From positions 1 to 64,000 of the forward strand of contig PLZV01000011.1 of the NCBI GenBank assembly GCA_003152315.1: DNA of 64,000 bases, in the 5' to 3' direction. Each line of letters begins with the position of its first letter. Position 1 is the stretch's first letter. Of the stretch, positions 33,176-42,528 are shown piece by piece. A model generated the notes under the pieces. It saw only the letters and a program-made list of their open reading frames with translations, searched no databases and was not told where the DNA came from. A program made the position numbers and the translations under genes. This stretch comes from Verrucomicrobiota bacterium. GTDB lineage: Bacteria; Verrucomicrobiota; Verrucomicrobiia; Palsa-1439.

Positions 33176-33832
33176 TTATTCGTTTTGGTGACGAATATCG
33201 CGCCCTTCGTAGAGATAGACAATATCTTCCGCAATATTTGTGGCGTGGTCGGCGATCCGCTCCAGGTTGTGCGCGACGCTCATCAAATTCAGGCACCGGG
33301 TGATGGTGTGCGGATCTTCAATCATGAAACTGGTCAACTCCCGGTGGAGTTGGCGGTTGAGGAGATCAACTTTCTCATCGCGCTTGATAACTTCGCGCGC
33401 CAGATTGGGCTTCGCGTAAACAAACGCGTCGAGGGAATCGTGGATCATCCCCTGAGCGTGTTCGGCCATGCGGGGAATATCCACCAGCGGTTTCAAGAGC
33501 GGTTCCCGGTTCAACTCCTCGGCCCGGTGGGCGATGTTCACGGCTTGATCGCCGATGCGTTCCAATTCACCGGAAAGTCTCATGGCCATCGTGATAAAAC
33601 GCAGGTCAGTCGCCGTGGGTTGACGGAGCGCGAGGAGTTTGATGCAGCGGTCATCGATCTCAATCTCCAGTTTGTCGAGCGTAGCGTCGTCCGCGTCGAC
33701 CTTCTTTGCCAGTGCGTCATCGCGTTGGACGAGCGCCTTGAGGGCCTGGGCAACGCTTTGCTCAGTGAAGCCCGCCATGCGCAGCAGATTCTCTTTCAAA
33801 TCCGCGAGTTCTTGATCGAAGTGGCGCTCCAT
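33176..33832 (-). CDS. phoU: Phosphate-uptake regulator PhoU
   Basis: The 218-residue protein has two three-helix PhoU repeats, each with the metal-binding E/D-x3-D pattern: LSGELERIGDQAVNIAHRAE (about 75-95) and SVAHNLERIADHATNIAEDI (about 180-200). PhoU relays the activity of the Pst transporter to PhoR and lowers uptake when phosphate is plentiful. It starts two bases before the stop of pstB would end, so the pair is translationally close. Length is normal for the family. Confidence 0.96.
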   Translation of the reverse strand: MERHFDQELADLKENLLRMAGFTEQSVAQALKALVQRDDALAKKVDADDATLDKLEIEIDDRCIKLLALRQPTATDLRFITMAMRLSGELERIGDQAVNIAHRAEELNREPLLKPLVDIPRMAEHAQGMIHDSLDAFVYAKPNLAREVIKRDEKVDLLNRQLHRELTSFMIEDPHTITRCLNLMSVAHNLERIADHATNIAEDIVYLYEGRDIRHQNE

Positions 33833-33834
33833 AA

Positions 33835-34728
33835 TCAGCCAAACCTTCCCGTCACGTAGTCTTCCGTCTGTTTGTTTGAGGGATTGGTGAAGACCTTGTC
33901 GGTCTTATCGTACTCGATGAGGCGTCCCATGTAGAAGAATGCGGTGTAATCGCTGCAACGCGCCGCCTGCTGCATGTTATGCGTTACGATCACGATGGTA
34001 TAGTCCTTCTTCAGTTCCTGGATCAACTCCTCGATTTTTGTTGTGGCGATCGGATCGAGGGCGGAAGCCGGCTCATCCATGAGCAGCACGTCCGGTTGCA
34101 CGGCCAACGCGCGAGCGATACAAAGCCGTTGCTGCTGGCCCCCGGACAGGCTCGTACCCGGCCGATCCAGATGCTCGTTGACCTCCTCCCAGAGGGCAGC
34201 CATTCGCAGGGCCTTTTCCATCCGCTCTTCCAGGGCGATGTGGTTGCGGACGCCGTTGAGCCGCAGCCCCACGGTGACGTTCTCGCGGATGCTCATCGTG
34301 GGGAATGGATTGGATTTTTGGAACACCATGCCGACACGGCGACGGATCAATGTCGGGTCGATTCTCGGTCCGTAGATGTTCTCTCCAAACAATCGAATTT
34401 GACCACGTAATCGACTGCCACGAACCAGCTCGTGCATGCGGTTCAAGGAGCGGAGGAACGTGGATTTGCCGCAGCCACTGGGACCGATGATTGCGGTAAC
34501 GGCTTTGGCGGGAATTTGCAGGCTCAGGTCCTGGACTGCCTGATGTTGCCCGAACCAGCAGCTGAGGCTGTCCACCTCGAAGGCCACCTCGGACACCGGG
34601 GTACCGCGAGAAGTTGTCTCTTTACCACCGGGGGTTGCTGGGCGAGTCAATGGAAGGCTTTGGCTTTCCTTGGTCTTCACGGCAGCGCCTTCTCGTTTGG
34701 ATTGTGTCACGGTCAGGCTTGCGTTCAT
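33835..34728 (-). CDS. pstB: Phosphate ABC transporter ATP-binding protein PstB
   Basis: The 297-residue protein has Walker [11 protein letters not shown]-loop [13 protein letters not shown], signature LSGGQQQRL, Walker [14 protein letters not shown] and the switch histidine [11 protein letters not shown]. The first 45 residues are an extra, low-complexity lead not needed for the fold; the core starts at about [10 protein letters not shown]. It powers PstCA import of phosphate. Its start overlaps the pstA stop by four bases. Confidence 0.96.
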   Translation of the reverse strand: MNASLTVTQSKREGAAVKTKESQSLPLTRPATPGGKETTSRGTPVSEVAFEVDSLSCWFGQHQAVQDLSLQIPAKAVTAIIGPSGCGKSTFLRSLNRMHELVRGSRLRGQIRLFGENIYGPRIDPTLIRRRVGMVFQKSNPFPTMSIRENVTVGLRLNGVRNHIALEERMEKALRMAALWEEVNEHLDRPGTSLSGGQQQRLCIARALAVQPDVLLMDEPASALDPIATTKIEELIQELKKDYTIVIVTHNMQQAARCSDYTAFFYMGRLIEYDKTDKVFTNPSNKQTEDYVTGRFG

Positions 34729-35585
34729 CGTGTCGCCCCTGAAAATCTTTCCCGAGTGAGCGCTCGCACGCCGATGTTGATAAGGAAGATCATCAGAATC
34801 AACACCAGGGCGCCGGCCCAGGCTTGGCGGTGCCAGTCGTCATAGGGGGAGATTGCATACGTGAAAATTTGGAGGGGGAGCGCGGCGATGGGATCCTTCA
34901 AATGATGGGTCCAAAATCGATTGCCAAACGCCGTGAAAAGCAGCGGGGCGGTTTCGCCGGCAATGCGCGCGCCCGCCAGCAACACACCCGTGACAATCCC
35001 CCTGAGGGCGGTTTTCATGACGATTTGCAGGTTGATTCGCCAGCGGGGAATACCCAACGCCAGTGCCGCCTCGCGATAACCATTGGGAACGAGCAAGAGC
35101 ACCTCTTCCGTCGTCCGAATGATTAGCGGTATCATCATAAAGCCCAGCGCGACTCCACCCGCGTACGCGGAGAAGCCTTTCAGCGGAACCACAACCAGCG
35201 TGTAAGCAACGATGCCCCAGACAATCGACGGCACCCCGTTGAGCACGTCCGCGCCAAAGCGGATCCACCAATTCATCCGTTCGCCCCCGTACTCCGACAG
35301 ATAAACACCCCCGAGTACGCCGACAGGCACACCAATCAGTGACGCCAACCCAAGCAATGTCAGCGTCCCGACGATGGCGTTGGCCATCCCTCCGCCCGTC
35401 TCGCCGACCGGTTTGGGGAGCTGGGTAAAAAAGTGCCAATCAATCGCGCCGGCTCCCGCAGTGATCAGGTAAAATAAAACCAACCCCAGCGGCGCGATGA
35501 CCAGGGTGGCGCACGTGAACGACAAGCCGGACATGGTGAGGTTCTTCACTTTCCGCCAGGCATGGTATCGGGAGCTGGTGTTCAT
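34725..35585 (-). CDS. pstA: Phosphate ABC transporter permease PstA
   Basis: The 286-residue protein has six membrane segments, a large one near the N-terminus ([20 protein letters not shown]) and the ABC-permease EAA loop ([20 protein letters not shown]). The pattern [17 protein letters not shown] after the second segment is typical of PstA. It forms the membrane channel with PstC. The gene follows pstC by ten bases. Confidence 0.95.
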   Translation of the reverse strand: MNTSSRYHAWRKVKNLTMSGLSFTCATLVIAPLGLVLFYLITAGAGAIDWHFFTQLPKPVGETGGGMANAIVGTLTLLGLASLIGVPVGVLGGVYLSEYGGERMNWWIRFGADVLNGVPSIVWGIVAYTLVVVPLKGFSAYAGGVALGFMMIPLIIRTTEEVLLLVPNGYREAALALGIPRWRINLQIVMKTALRGIVTGVLLAGARIAGETAPLLFTAFGNRFWTHHLKDPIAALPLQIFTYAISPYDDWHRQAWAGALVLILMIFLINIGVRALTRERFSGATR

Positions 35586-35595
35586 GGTCCTACCA

Positions 35596-36576
35596 TCACT
35601 GGATCGCGCGGCTGGTCTTTGGGCCGGCTGTCGAGGCGATGAGCAACTGGGCCAGAATGTTCGTCAGGATTGTCACTCCCAACAGCACCAGCGCAATTTC
35701 AAACAAGGCGGACAGATAAAGGTCGGTGGTGGCCTCGGAAAACTCGTTGGCAATCACGCTGGCCAGTGTGTAGCCGGGCGCCAGCAATGACGTGGAGATT
35801 TCCGGGCGGTTGCCAATCAGCATCGTGACCGCCATGGTTTCGCCGAGGGCGCGCCCCAGTCCGAGCACGACCGCGCCAAACAATCCACGTTTCGCATAGC
35901 TGAGCACGGCGATGCGGGTCACTTCCCAGCGAGTGGCGCCCAAACCGTACGCGGCTTCGCGTTGCAGGTCGGGCACCGAGCGGAGAATCTCGCGCGACAC
36001 GGAGGTGATGATCGGCAGAATCATGATGGCGATGATAATTCCCGCCGCCAACATACTGACCCCATAGTTGGGGCCTTGAAACAAAGGCAGAAACCCGAAC
36101 AGCTTCTGGAGCCAGGGGAACAGATGCACACGCAGCCAGGAGATCAAGACAAAGATGCCCCACAAACCGAAGACGACGCTGGGTACGGCCGACAGCATCT
36201 CAATGACGGAGACCAACGGCTGGCGCACCCGCGGTGGCGCCAACTCGGTCAGAAACACTGCCGTGGCGATGCTCAACGGGACGGCAATCACGAGCGCAAC
36301 CAGGGATGACACCAGCGTGCCGTAGATGAACGGCAAAGCCCCAAACACTTCTTGCACCGGGTCCCACTTGGAACCCGTCAGAAATCCCGTTCCGAAATGA
36401 TGAACGGACATCGAGGCGCCCCGCCAGAGCGTGAATCCCACGATCACTATCAACGCTCCGACCGACAATCCCATTACCATGGCCAGCCACTTAAAAATAC
36501 GATCTCCCACTTTTGACGGCGGGGCAAGTTGCACGTCATCCGTGGCACCCATGGTCGTCGTGAGAGTCTCAGCCAT
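35596..36576 (-). CDS. pstC: Phosphate ABC transporter permease PstC
   Basis: The 326-residue protein has six membrane segments, with AVFLTELAPPRVRQPLVSVI and MLSAVPSVVFGLWGIFVLIS as PstC-type loops and DLQREAAYGLGATRWEVTRI as the EAA loop. The N-terminal 30 residues are soluble. It pairs with PstA. The gene follows pstS by ten bases. Confidence 0.95.
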   Translation of the reverse strand: MAETLTTTMGATDDVQLAPPSKVGDRIFKWLAMVMGLSVGALIVIVGFTLWRGASMSVHHFGTGFLTGSKWDPVQEVFGALPFIYGTLVSSLVALVIAVPLSIATAVFLTELAPPRVRQPLVSVIEMLSAVPSVVFGLWGIFVLISWLRVHLFPWLQKLFGFLPLFQGPNYGVSMLAAGIIIAIMILPIITSVSREILRSVPDLQREAAYGLGATRWEVTRIAVLSYAKRGLFGAVVLGLGRALGETMAVTMLIGNRPEISTSLLAPGYTLASVIANEFSEATTDLYLSALFEIALVLLGVTILTNILAQLLIASTAGPKTSRAIQ

Positions 36577-36586
36577 CGTTCGCCAT

Positions 36587-37606
36587 TTAGAACGTAATCT
36601 CTTTGACCCGCGCGAGAGTGCGGTCCTGCAGGCCTTTCGGCAATGGCGCGTAATCCAGCGACGGGGCCATCGCTTCGCCCTTCGTGAGCGCCCAATTCAA
36701 GAATTCCACGATCTTTTTGCCCTTGGCTGGATCCTTTTGCGTTTGGTAAACGAGCAGCCAGGTCGTGCCGGCAATCGGATACGCGTCGGCACCAGAAGCG
36801 TTGACCATCGAGAACCGAAAGTCATCAGGGACTTTCGCAGTGGCCATGGCAGCGGTGATCGAATCCAGGGACGGCGAGATGTATTTCCCATCGGCGTTTT
36901 TTATATCTGCGAAGGAGAGTTTATTCTGCAGCGCATATATTAACTCCACGTAGCCAATGGCTCCGGGTGTTTGCTTGACCTGCCCGGCGACACCTTCATT
37001 GCCCTTGCCACCGAGGCCAACGGGCCAGTTTACGGCGGTACCTTTGCCGGCTTCCGCTTGCCACGGATGACTGATCGCGCTCAGGTAATCGGTGAAAATG
37101 TAAGTTGTGCCGCTTCCATCGGAGCGATGGACCACCACGATGTCGATGCCCGGCAACTCTACGCCGGGGTTCTGCCCGGTAATTCGCGTGTCATTCCATT
37201 TGGTGATTTTGCCTCGAAAAATGTCCACGATTGCTGGGCCGTCCAGCTTGAGCTTGAAATCACCGGGCAGGTTGTAGGTCACCACCACCGCGCCCGCGAC
37301 GGTTGGAATGTGAAGGAGCTTGCCACTGGCCTTGGCAAGGTTCTCGTCGCTCATCGGGCCGTCGGATGCGCCGAAATCGACGGTCTGCGCCAGAATCTGC
37401 TTTTGTCCACCGCCCGATCCGATCGATTGATAGTTGAAACGAACGGAATCGTCCACTTTCGCGTACTCGTCAAACCACTTGGAATAAATTGGGTAGGGAA
37501 ACGTGGCGCCCGCGCCGTTGATAAGCATCTGGGCTGACAATTCGGTCGCGAGCCCAAGCATCATCGCGGCTACTGCCAGATTGCCAAGTTTCTTGGTGAG
37601 GTTCAT
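36587..37606 (-). CDS. pstS: Periplasmic phosphate-binding protein PstS
   Basis: The 339-residue protein has a signal peptide (KLGNLAVAAMMLGLATELSA) and the PstS fold with INGAGATFPYPIYSKWFDEY, IGSGGGQKQI, DFGASDGPM and the phosphate-binding loop VVHRSDGSGTTYIFTDYLS. It captures phosphate outside the cytoplasmic membrane for PstCAB. It is the first gene of pstSCAB-phoU, and repeats that look like PHO boxes lie 34-60 bases before its start. Confidence 0.96.
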   Translation of the reverse strand: MNLTKKLGNLAVAAMMLGLATELSAQMLINGAGATFPYPIYSKWFDEYAKVDDSVRFNYQSIGSGGGQKQILAQTVDFGASDGPMSDENLAKASGKLLHIPTVAGAVVVTYNLPGDFKLKLDGPAIVDIFRGKITKWNDTRITGQNPGVELPGIDIVVVHRSDGSGTTYIFTDYLSAISHPWQAEAGKGTAVNWPVGLGGKGNEGVAGQVKQTPGAIGYVELIYALQNKLSFADIKNADGKYISPSLDSITAAMATAKVPDDFRFSMVNASGADAYPIAGTTWLLVYQTQKDPAKGKKIVEFLNWALTKGEAMAPSLDYAPLPKGLQDRTLARVKEITF

Positions 37607-37639
37607 GGGCTTCTCTTTTTATTCAAATATCCATTTCTT

Positions 37640-37666
37640 GTTACGTTTGTGTTACGGGGTCGTTTC
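37640..37666 (-). promoter_or_regulatory. Putative PHO box upstream of pstS
   Basis: On the plus strand GTTAC (37640-37644), GTTAC (37651-37655) and GTTTC (37662-37666) repeat with an exact 11-base period, read on the coding strand of pstS as GAAAC-N6-GTAAC-N6-GTAAC. PhoB-type regulators bind direct repeats of 11-base period in other bacteria. The position 34-60 bases before the pstS ATG fits activation. The call depends on recurrence at two other phosphate promoters. Confidence 0.55.
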
Positions 37667-37726
37667 GGCCTCGTGATATCGAGGTTGCGTCGGAGACACC
37701 AGGGATTTGGCTGCGGAATCGAAAAT

Positions 37727-38113
37727 TCACGAGCCATGCGACGGTTGTAACAATAATTCGATCCGCGCCAATAATTCGGGCATTGCGAACGGCTTGGTCA
37801 TGTAATCATTCGCGCCCATCCTGAAACCCTCCACCTTGTTCTCGGTGGACGCCGCGGCGGTCAACATGAACACCGGTATGTGACAGGTCGATGGGCTGGC
37901 CTTCAACATTCGGCAGACTTCAAACCCATGCAGTTTCGGCAGCATCAAGTCGAGGATCACCAGGTCGGGACGTCGTTCAAAGCTAAGGTTCAGCGCGTTC
38001 ACGCCGTCCGACGCGACGGTGGTGTGATACCCGCGTCGTTGCAAATGAAACTGCAACAGATTCGCCGTATCCGGCTCATCTTCGGCAATGAGAATCGTTT
38101 TGAGCTTTGGCAT
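37727..38113 (-). CDS. Stand-alone response-regulator receiver protein
   Basis: From the ATG at 38113 (MPKLKTILIAEDEPDTANLL) the 128-residue protein is one receiver domain with the acidic pair EDE, phosphoacceptor in LVILDLMLP, the threonine/alanine switch and lysine in YMTKPF. There is no output domain. It lies between phoR and pstS, where phoB would be expected, while the DNA-binding PhoB is 4 kb away. It may be a phosphate sink or a link from PhoR to another target. An upstream five-residue extension is possible. Confidence 0.88.
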   Translation of the reverse strand: MPKLKTILIAEDEPDTANLLQFHLQRRGYHTTVASDGVNALNLSFERRPDLVILDLMLPKLHGFEVCRMLKASPSTCHIPVFMLTAAASTENKVEGFRMGANDYMTKPFAMPELLARIELLLQPSHGS

Positions 38114-38204
38114 CGGGCAACACCCCATTCACCATGCCGCCGGCGGCTGACGACCACGCGACGAGCCGGTTACGGACAGGTTAAATCAACCAACCGGAGC
38201 GCTG

Positions 38205-39980
38205 TCACGCGCGAGGCAAGTTGAAGTAGAACGTGCTGCCCTTCTCAAGCTGGCTCTCGGCCCAGACGCGGCCGGTGTGGGACTGGACGATATGTTTGAC
38301 AATCGAGAGCCCCAGGCCTGTGCCGCCAAGTTCACGGCTGCGCGCCTTGTCGACACGGTAGAAGCGTTCAAAGACGTGCGGTAGGTGTTCCGGCGCGATA
38401 CCCGGGCCGTCATCCGCCACGGCGGTTTCAATAAACCCATCTTTCTCATCCGCCCGGATGGTCACATGGCCGCCGGACGGTGTGTATTTAATCGCGTTGT
38501 CGAGCAGGTTGAAGAGCACCTGGTGCAGGCGCTGGGCGTCGGCGCGAACGGCGGGAAGCTGTTCGGGAATCTCTAGCGAAACGGCGACGAATCTTTCAAA
38601 GGCCTGTCGCGCCAGTTCGTCCATGACCATCTGGGCAGCCGCGCGCATAGAGACCGGCTCGAAGTTGAGCCGGGCCTGCTGGGATTCGAGCGCGGAAATA
38701 CTCAATAGATCGGCAATCAGCGCCTCGAGGCGACGTGAGTGGCGCTGGACGGTTTGGAGAAACTGACGAGCCGTCTCTTTGTCGGGCGGCTGCTCGTCGA
38801 GCAAGGTCTCGACGTACCCCTTGATGATCGACAACGGGGTGCGCAACTCGTGGCTGACATTAGCCACGAATTCCTTGCGCGTGTTCTCAAACTGTCGCAT
38901 GCGGGTGATGTCGTGGAAGACCACAATCACCCCGGTGAGCACACCCTGGTCGTCATGCAGGCGCGTGGCGCTTAGTTCGTAGGCGTGTTCGTTCGGCGTC
39001 AGGAACGTCAACTCGCGGGCGGCCACGTCGCCTTCCTGAATGACTTCACTAACCAGTTCCTGCAGTGAAACGTTGCGGAATGCCTCCAATACGGTTTTTC
39101 CGACAGCTTCCTCGCTGATGGCGAACGGACTTCGCAGTGCCTGGTTCGTCAGGCGAATCCGGCCGTCGGGACGCACCACCAGCACGCCTTCCGTCATGCC
39201 CGCGAGGATTGCACTCAGATCAGCCTTCTCCTCACTGAGTTCGCGGATACGCGCGGCCAACTGTGACGACATGTCGTTCAGCGCGGCAGCCAGATCGCCG
39301 AGTTCGCCGCTGACTCTCGCGGGGGCCTTTTCGGTAAAATCCCCGCGCGCCATTCGTCCCGCCACTTCGCGCATCTGCAGGATGGGCCGGGTCACACGCC
39401 TCGATAACCAATACAGTACGGGCGCGGTGGCGAGGCCGACCAACACACTGGCCACTGCCACGGTGTGGAGCACGCGCGCGGTTGTGCGGTGAATTTCTAT
39501 CAGCGGCATGGCCACCCGCACGATTCCCACGAGGTTGTCGTTCCGAATCGGCACCCCCACATACAACAGATCGACGCCAATCGTATCGCTGTGACGCGTC
39601 GCGCTCCCAATGTCTTCACGCAGCGCTTGCTGAACCTCGGGCCGTTGCAGGTGATTCTCGATGTTCTTCAGTTCGCTTTCTGGCTTGTCCGATTCGCCGA
39701 TAACCGTGCCGCCCGGGCCGATGACGGTGATGCGGAGGCCGGTTTTCTTCGCGAGATCATGGCTGAGACGGTTGATCTCCGCCGCGTCCGGGTGCCCGGT
39801 CCTGAGTTGGGATTCGAAGACCTCGCGCACCACGACCGCGTCCCGTCTCAGATCCGTCTCGATCTGGCGCACCAGGTACGGAGGCAGCGTGAGGCGCAGG
39901 GCGAGGTAGACGACAATTAATAGATCGGCGAGCAGAATCGCCAGGCCGAGGAACCATTTCGATGGCAGTGTGAGTTTCAC
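38205..39980 (-). CDS. phoR: Phosphate sensor histidine kinase PhoR
   Basis: The 591-residue protein has two membrane segments (about 10-30 and 180-200) enclosing a periplasmic sensor, a HAMP linker (RRVTRPILQMREVAGRMARG), a PAS domain (ILAGMTEGVLVVRPDGRIRL), HisKA with VSHELRTPLSIIKGY (His near residue 374) and HATPase blocks LFNLLDNAIKYTPSG, VADDGPGIAPEHLPHVFERF and GGTGLGLSIVKHIV. The HAMP-PAS-HK order is that of PhoR/WalK kinases. It is expected to phosphorylate PhoB and probably the adjacent receiver protein. Its start faces the DUF47-pit operon across a 139-base gap with PHO-box-like repeats. Confidence 0.92.
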   Translation of the reverse strand: MKLTLPSKWFLGLAILLADLLIVVYLALRLTLPPYLVRQIETDLRRDAVVVREVFESQLRTGHPDAAEINRLSHDLAKKTGLRITVIGPGGTVIGESDKPESELKNIENHLQRPEVQQALREDIGSATRHSDTIGVDLLYVGVPIRNDNLVGIVRVAMPLIEIHRTTARVLHTVAVASVLVGLATAPVLYWLSRRVTRPILQMREVAGRMARGDFTEKAPARVSGELGDLAAALNDMSSQLAARIRELSEEKADLSAILAGMTEGVLVVRPDGRIRLTNQALRSPFAISEEAVGKTVLEAFRNVSLQELVSEVIQEGDVAARELTFLTPNEHAYELSATRLHDDQGVLTGVIVVFHDITRMRQFENTRKEFVANVSHELRTPLSIIKGYVETLLDEQPPDKETARQFLQTVQRHSRRLEALIADLLSISALESQQARLNFEPVSMRAAAQMVMDELARQAFERFVAVSLEIPEQLPAVRADAQRLHQVLFNLLDNAIKYTPSGGHVTIRADEKDGFIETAVADDGPGIAPEHLPHVFERFYRVDKARSRELGGTGLGLSIVKHIVQSHTGRVWAESQLEKGSTFYFNLPRA

Positions 39981-40071
39981 GCTTCTCGCGGGACACGATA
40001 GCGGACACCGGGTGTCGTTTCAACGAAATCGGACTGAAACCGTGAGAAGCCTAGCAACTTGTTGCTATTCC

Positions 40072-40098
40072 GTGTGAATTTCGTTACACAATCGTTAT
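40072..40098. promoter_or_regulatory. Putative PHO box between phoR and the pit operon
   Basis: GTGTG (40072), GTTAC (40083) and GTTAT (40094) repeat with an 11-base period on the plus strand, 22-48 bases before the start of the DUF47 gene. The same unit as at pstS, here in a divergent intergenic region, so it could serve either phoR (minus strand reads ATAAC-N6-GTAAC) or the pit operon. Confidence 0.5.
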
Positions 40099-40119
40099 CG
40101 GTTATCAGGAGAATACCCC

Positions 40120-40746
40120 ATGTTGAGGCGATTAATTCCACAGGAATATGATTTCTTCGAATCGTTCGACCGGGCAGCCGCACAGGCGGTCACGGCGGCC
40201 AGGCTGCTACTGAAGCTGACGGAGAACTTCGCCGACGCCGATCCCATCGCGCGCGAGCTAAACGAAGTCGAGCACGCTTGCGACGACGTCGCTCATCGCA
40301 CGATCGAACAATTGAACAAGTCGTTCATCACCCCTCTTGACCGGGAGGACATCCACGTGATGATTCTGCGGATCGATGACATCGTCGATCTGACCAACGC
40401 GGCCGCCAACCGCATGGCCTACTTCGGCATCCAGAGGCCTACCCAACACGCGATCAATCTTGCCAAGCAAATTGTCCGCGGCTCCGAGAAGCTCGCGGAA
40501 GCGGTTCACGGGATGCGCTCAGCCAAACAGTATGAGCAGGTCATGCGCGATTGCATCACGGTGCATGAGGTGGAGAATGCGGCGGATGACATCCTCCACA
40601 CGGCGCTGGCCGAGTTGTTCGCGAAGGAGAAGAACGCCATCGAGGTCATCAAGTGGAAGGACATTTACGAGACAATGGAAAAGGTCACCGACCGTCTGGA
40701 AGACGTGGCCAATGTGCTCCAGGGCGTCATCGTCAAGATGAGCTGA
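40120..40746 (+). CDS. DUF47 family (PhoU-like) accessory protein of Pit
   Basis: The 208-residue all-helical protein matches the DUF47/Pit-accessory family: it starts RLIPQEYDFFESFDRAAAQA and has ELNEVEHACDDVAHRTIEQL with the metal-type E/D pattern, RIDDIVDLTNAAANRMAYFG, and the C-terminal TDRLEDVANVLQGVIVKMS. Such genes are nearly always directly upstream of pit and affect its activity. It starts at an ATG after CAGGAGAA and is followed by pit after 25 bases. Confidence 0.92.
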   Translation: MLRRLIPQEYDFFESFDRAAAQAVTAARLLLKLTENFADADPIARELNEVEHACDDVAHRTIEQLNKSFITPLDREDIHVMILRIDDIVDLTNAAANRMAYFGIQRPTQHAINLAKQIVRGSEKLAEAVHGMRSAKQYEQVMRDCITVHEVENAADDILHTALAELFAKEKNAIEVIKWKDIYETMEKVTDRLEDVANVLQGVIVKMS

Positions 40747-40771
40747 GCACCCGCTACGACTGGAGACCTGA

Positions 40772-41827
40772 ATGTCCGCGTTTTTCACAGACCTGCTCCA
40801 TATCCTCCAGAATCCGTACATTGCCCTGATTTTTTTCACGGCATTGGTATTTGATTTCATCAACGGCTTCCATGATGCGGCCAACTCCATCGCCACCGTC
40901 GTCGGCACGCGCGTCCTGCGGCCTTTTCAGGCGGTGTGTTGGGCGGCGTGGTGGAACCTTGCGGCGGCGTGGATCGGCGGCGTGCATGTCGCCAACGCTG
41001 TCGCAACCTGGGTGCACGCGGATTACATCACCGTCGAGGTCATTTTTGCCGGGCTGTTCGGGGCCATCGTCTGGAACCTGATCACGTGGTACGGCGGGAT
41101 ACCATCCAGTTCATCGCACGCCTTGCTCGGGGGATTTGGCGGGGCGGCGATTGTGCACGCGGGAAAGTGGGCCGGTGTCTTGCAAACAGGCAAGGTGGTG
41201 TTGACGGTGGAGTTCATCGTCATTGCGCCACTGGTTGGTCTGTTGTTGGGCCTCTTCTTTGTGTTCATCGTGATGTGGGTCTTCAGTAAGGCTTCGCCAA
41301 TCAAGATGGATCGCTGGTTTCGACGGGTGCAACTTTGGACAGCCGCGGCCTACAGCCTGGGTCACGGCATGAACGACGCCCAGAAAACCATGGGCATCAT
41401 CGCGGCCTTGCTGTACGCCAGCATTTGGAAAGGACAGCAGGCAGCGTTTGCCGCGGGAAAAGTGATATTTCCGTTTTGGATTGTGCTGGTCTGCAATTTG
41501 GCGATTGCGCTCGGCACGATGTGTGGAGGCTGGCGAATCGTCAAGACGATGGGCATGAGGATTACAAAACTGCGGCCTTACGATGGCGCCTGCGCGGAAC
41601 TTGCGGCGGCGACATCGTTGTTTGCGGCGACGGCTCTGGGTGTTCCGGTCAGCACCACGCACACGATCACGGGCGCAATTATTGGCGTCGGCGCGGTGCA
41701 TCGATTGTCCGCCGTGCGCTGGGGCGTTGCGCGGCAGGTGGTTTGGGCCTGGGTGTTAACGATTCCGTGTTCGGCGGTGGTGGCTGGGGTCGCCTATTGG
41801 CTCGTTGCGCTCTTGCATCGCCCCTAG
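40772..41827 (+). CDS. pit: Low-affinity inorganic phosphate transporter (PiT family)
   Basis: The 351-residue protein has about ten membrane segments and the two inverted PiT signatures, FDFINGFHDAANSIATVVGT near the N-terminus and GHGMNDAQKTMGIIAALLYA in the second half, each containing the GxxDxxxT/N phosphate-site pattern. It imports phosphate with a cation. Together with pstSCAB this gives low- and high-affinity uptake. The stop codon is three bases from the stop of phoB, which converges on it. Confidence 0.95.
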   Translation: MSAFFTDLLHILQNPYIALIFFTALVFDFINGFHDAANSIATVVGTRVLRPFQAVCWAAWWNLAAAWIGGVHVANAVATWVHADYITVEVIFAGLFGAIVWNLITWYGGIPSSSSHALLGGFGGAAIVHAGKWAGVLQTGKVVLTVEFIVIAPLVGLLLGLFFVFIVMWVFSKASPIKMDRWFRRVQLWTAAAYSLGHGMNDAQKTMGIIAALLYASIWKGQQAAFAAGKVIFPFWIVLVCNLAIALGTMCGGWRIVKTMGMRITKLRPYDGACAELAAATSLFAATALGVPVSTTHTITGAIIGVGAVHRLSAVRWGVARQVVWAWVLTIPCSAVVAGVAYWLVALLHRP

Positions 41828-41830
41828 CTC

Positions 41831-42517
41831 TCAGGGCACTTCCGCAAAGCGGTATCCGACACCGCGAACCGTCTCGACATAGTCAGAAACCTTGCCCAGT
41901 TTCTCACGCAGCCGCCGCATGTGCGTGTCTACGGTCCGCGTGTCCACGTCACCTTCGTAACCCCAGACATCCGTCAACAAACGGTCCCGCGATTGGACAC
42001 GTCCGCGTCGCTCCAGCAACGTGGCCAGCAGCTTGAACTCCGTGGCCGTCAAGTCAACGACTTTGCCTTTCAACGTGACTTCGTGCTTGGCGATATCGAT
42101 CGTGAGATCGCCGAACTTGAGGATTTCGGCGGGCGCCGTTTTTCCGCTGGCGCGCCGCAGCACGCTTTTCACCCGCAACGCGATCTCGCGCGGGCTGAAT
42201 GGCTTCGTCACGTAATCGTCCGCACCCAACTCCAGGCCGACAACGCGATCCACTTCCTCGGCCTTCGCCGTGAGCATGATGATGGGGATGTGGGCGGTTT
42301 TCGAGTCGGCCTTCAGGTGCCGGCACACTTCCGTGCCGTCCATCTGCGGCAACATCAGGTCCAGGACGATCAGTGACGGCACTTCGTCGCGGGCCTTCTG
42401 CAGTGCAACATTGCCGTCGCGGGCGGTGACGGTCTTGTAGCCCGCCTTTTGGAGGTTGTAAACGAGCAGGTCACTCACATCTGGCTCGTCGTCCACAATG
42501 AGAATTGTTTCTGGCAT
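41831..42517 (-). CDS. phoB: Phosphate response regulator PhoB (OmpR family)
   Basis: From the ATG at 42517 (MPETILIVDDEPDVSDLLVY) the protein has 228 residues: a receiver domain with LIVLDLMLPQMDG and VTKPFSP, and a C-terminal winged helix with LLERRGRVQSRDRLLTDVWG and the recognition block RTVDTHMRRLREKLG. This is the standard PhoB/OmpR layout. It sits apart from phoR, on the far side of the pit operon. PHO-box-like repeats precede it, so autoregulation is likely. Confidence 0.9.
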   Translation of the reverse strand: MPETILIVDDEPDVSDLLVYNLQKAGYKTVTARDGNVALQKARDEVPSLIVLDLMLPQMDGTEVCRHLKADSKTAHIPIIMLTAKAEEVDRVVGLELGADDYVTKPFSPREIALRVKSVLRRASGKTAPAEILKFGDLTIDIAKHEVTLKGKVVDLTATEFKLLATLLERRGRVQSRDRLLTDVWGYEGDVDTRTVDTHMRRLREKLGKVSDYVETVRGVGYRFAEVP

Positions 42518-42528
42518 GGCGGCACGGT

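Noticed and set aside
37669-37684. Hairpin CCTCG/CGAGG between the receiver gene and pstS
   Set aside because: Only a 5-bp stem with no T-tract, too weak to call a terminator.
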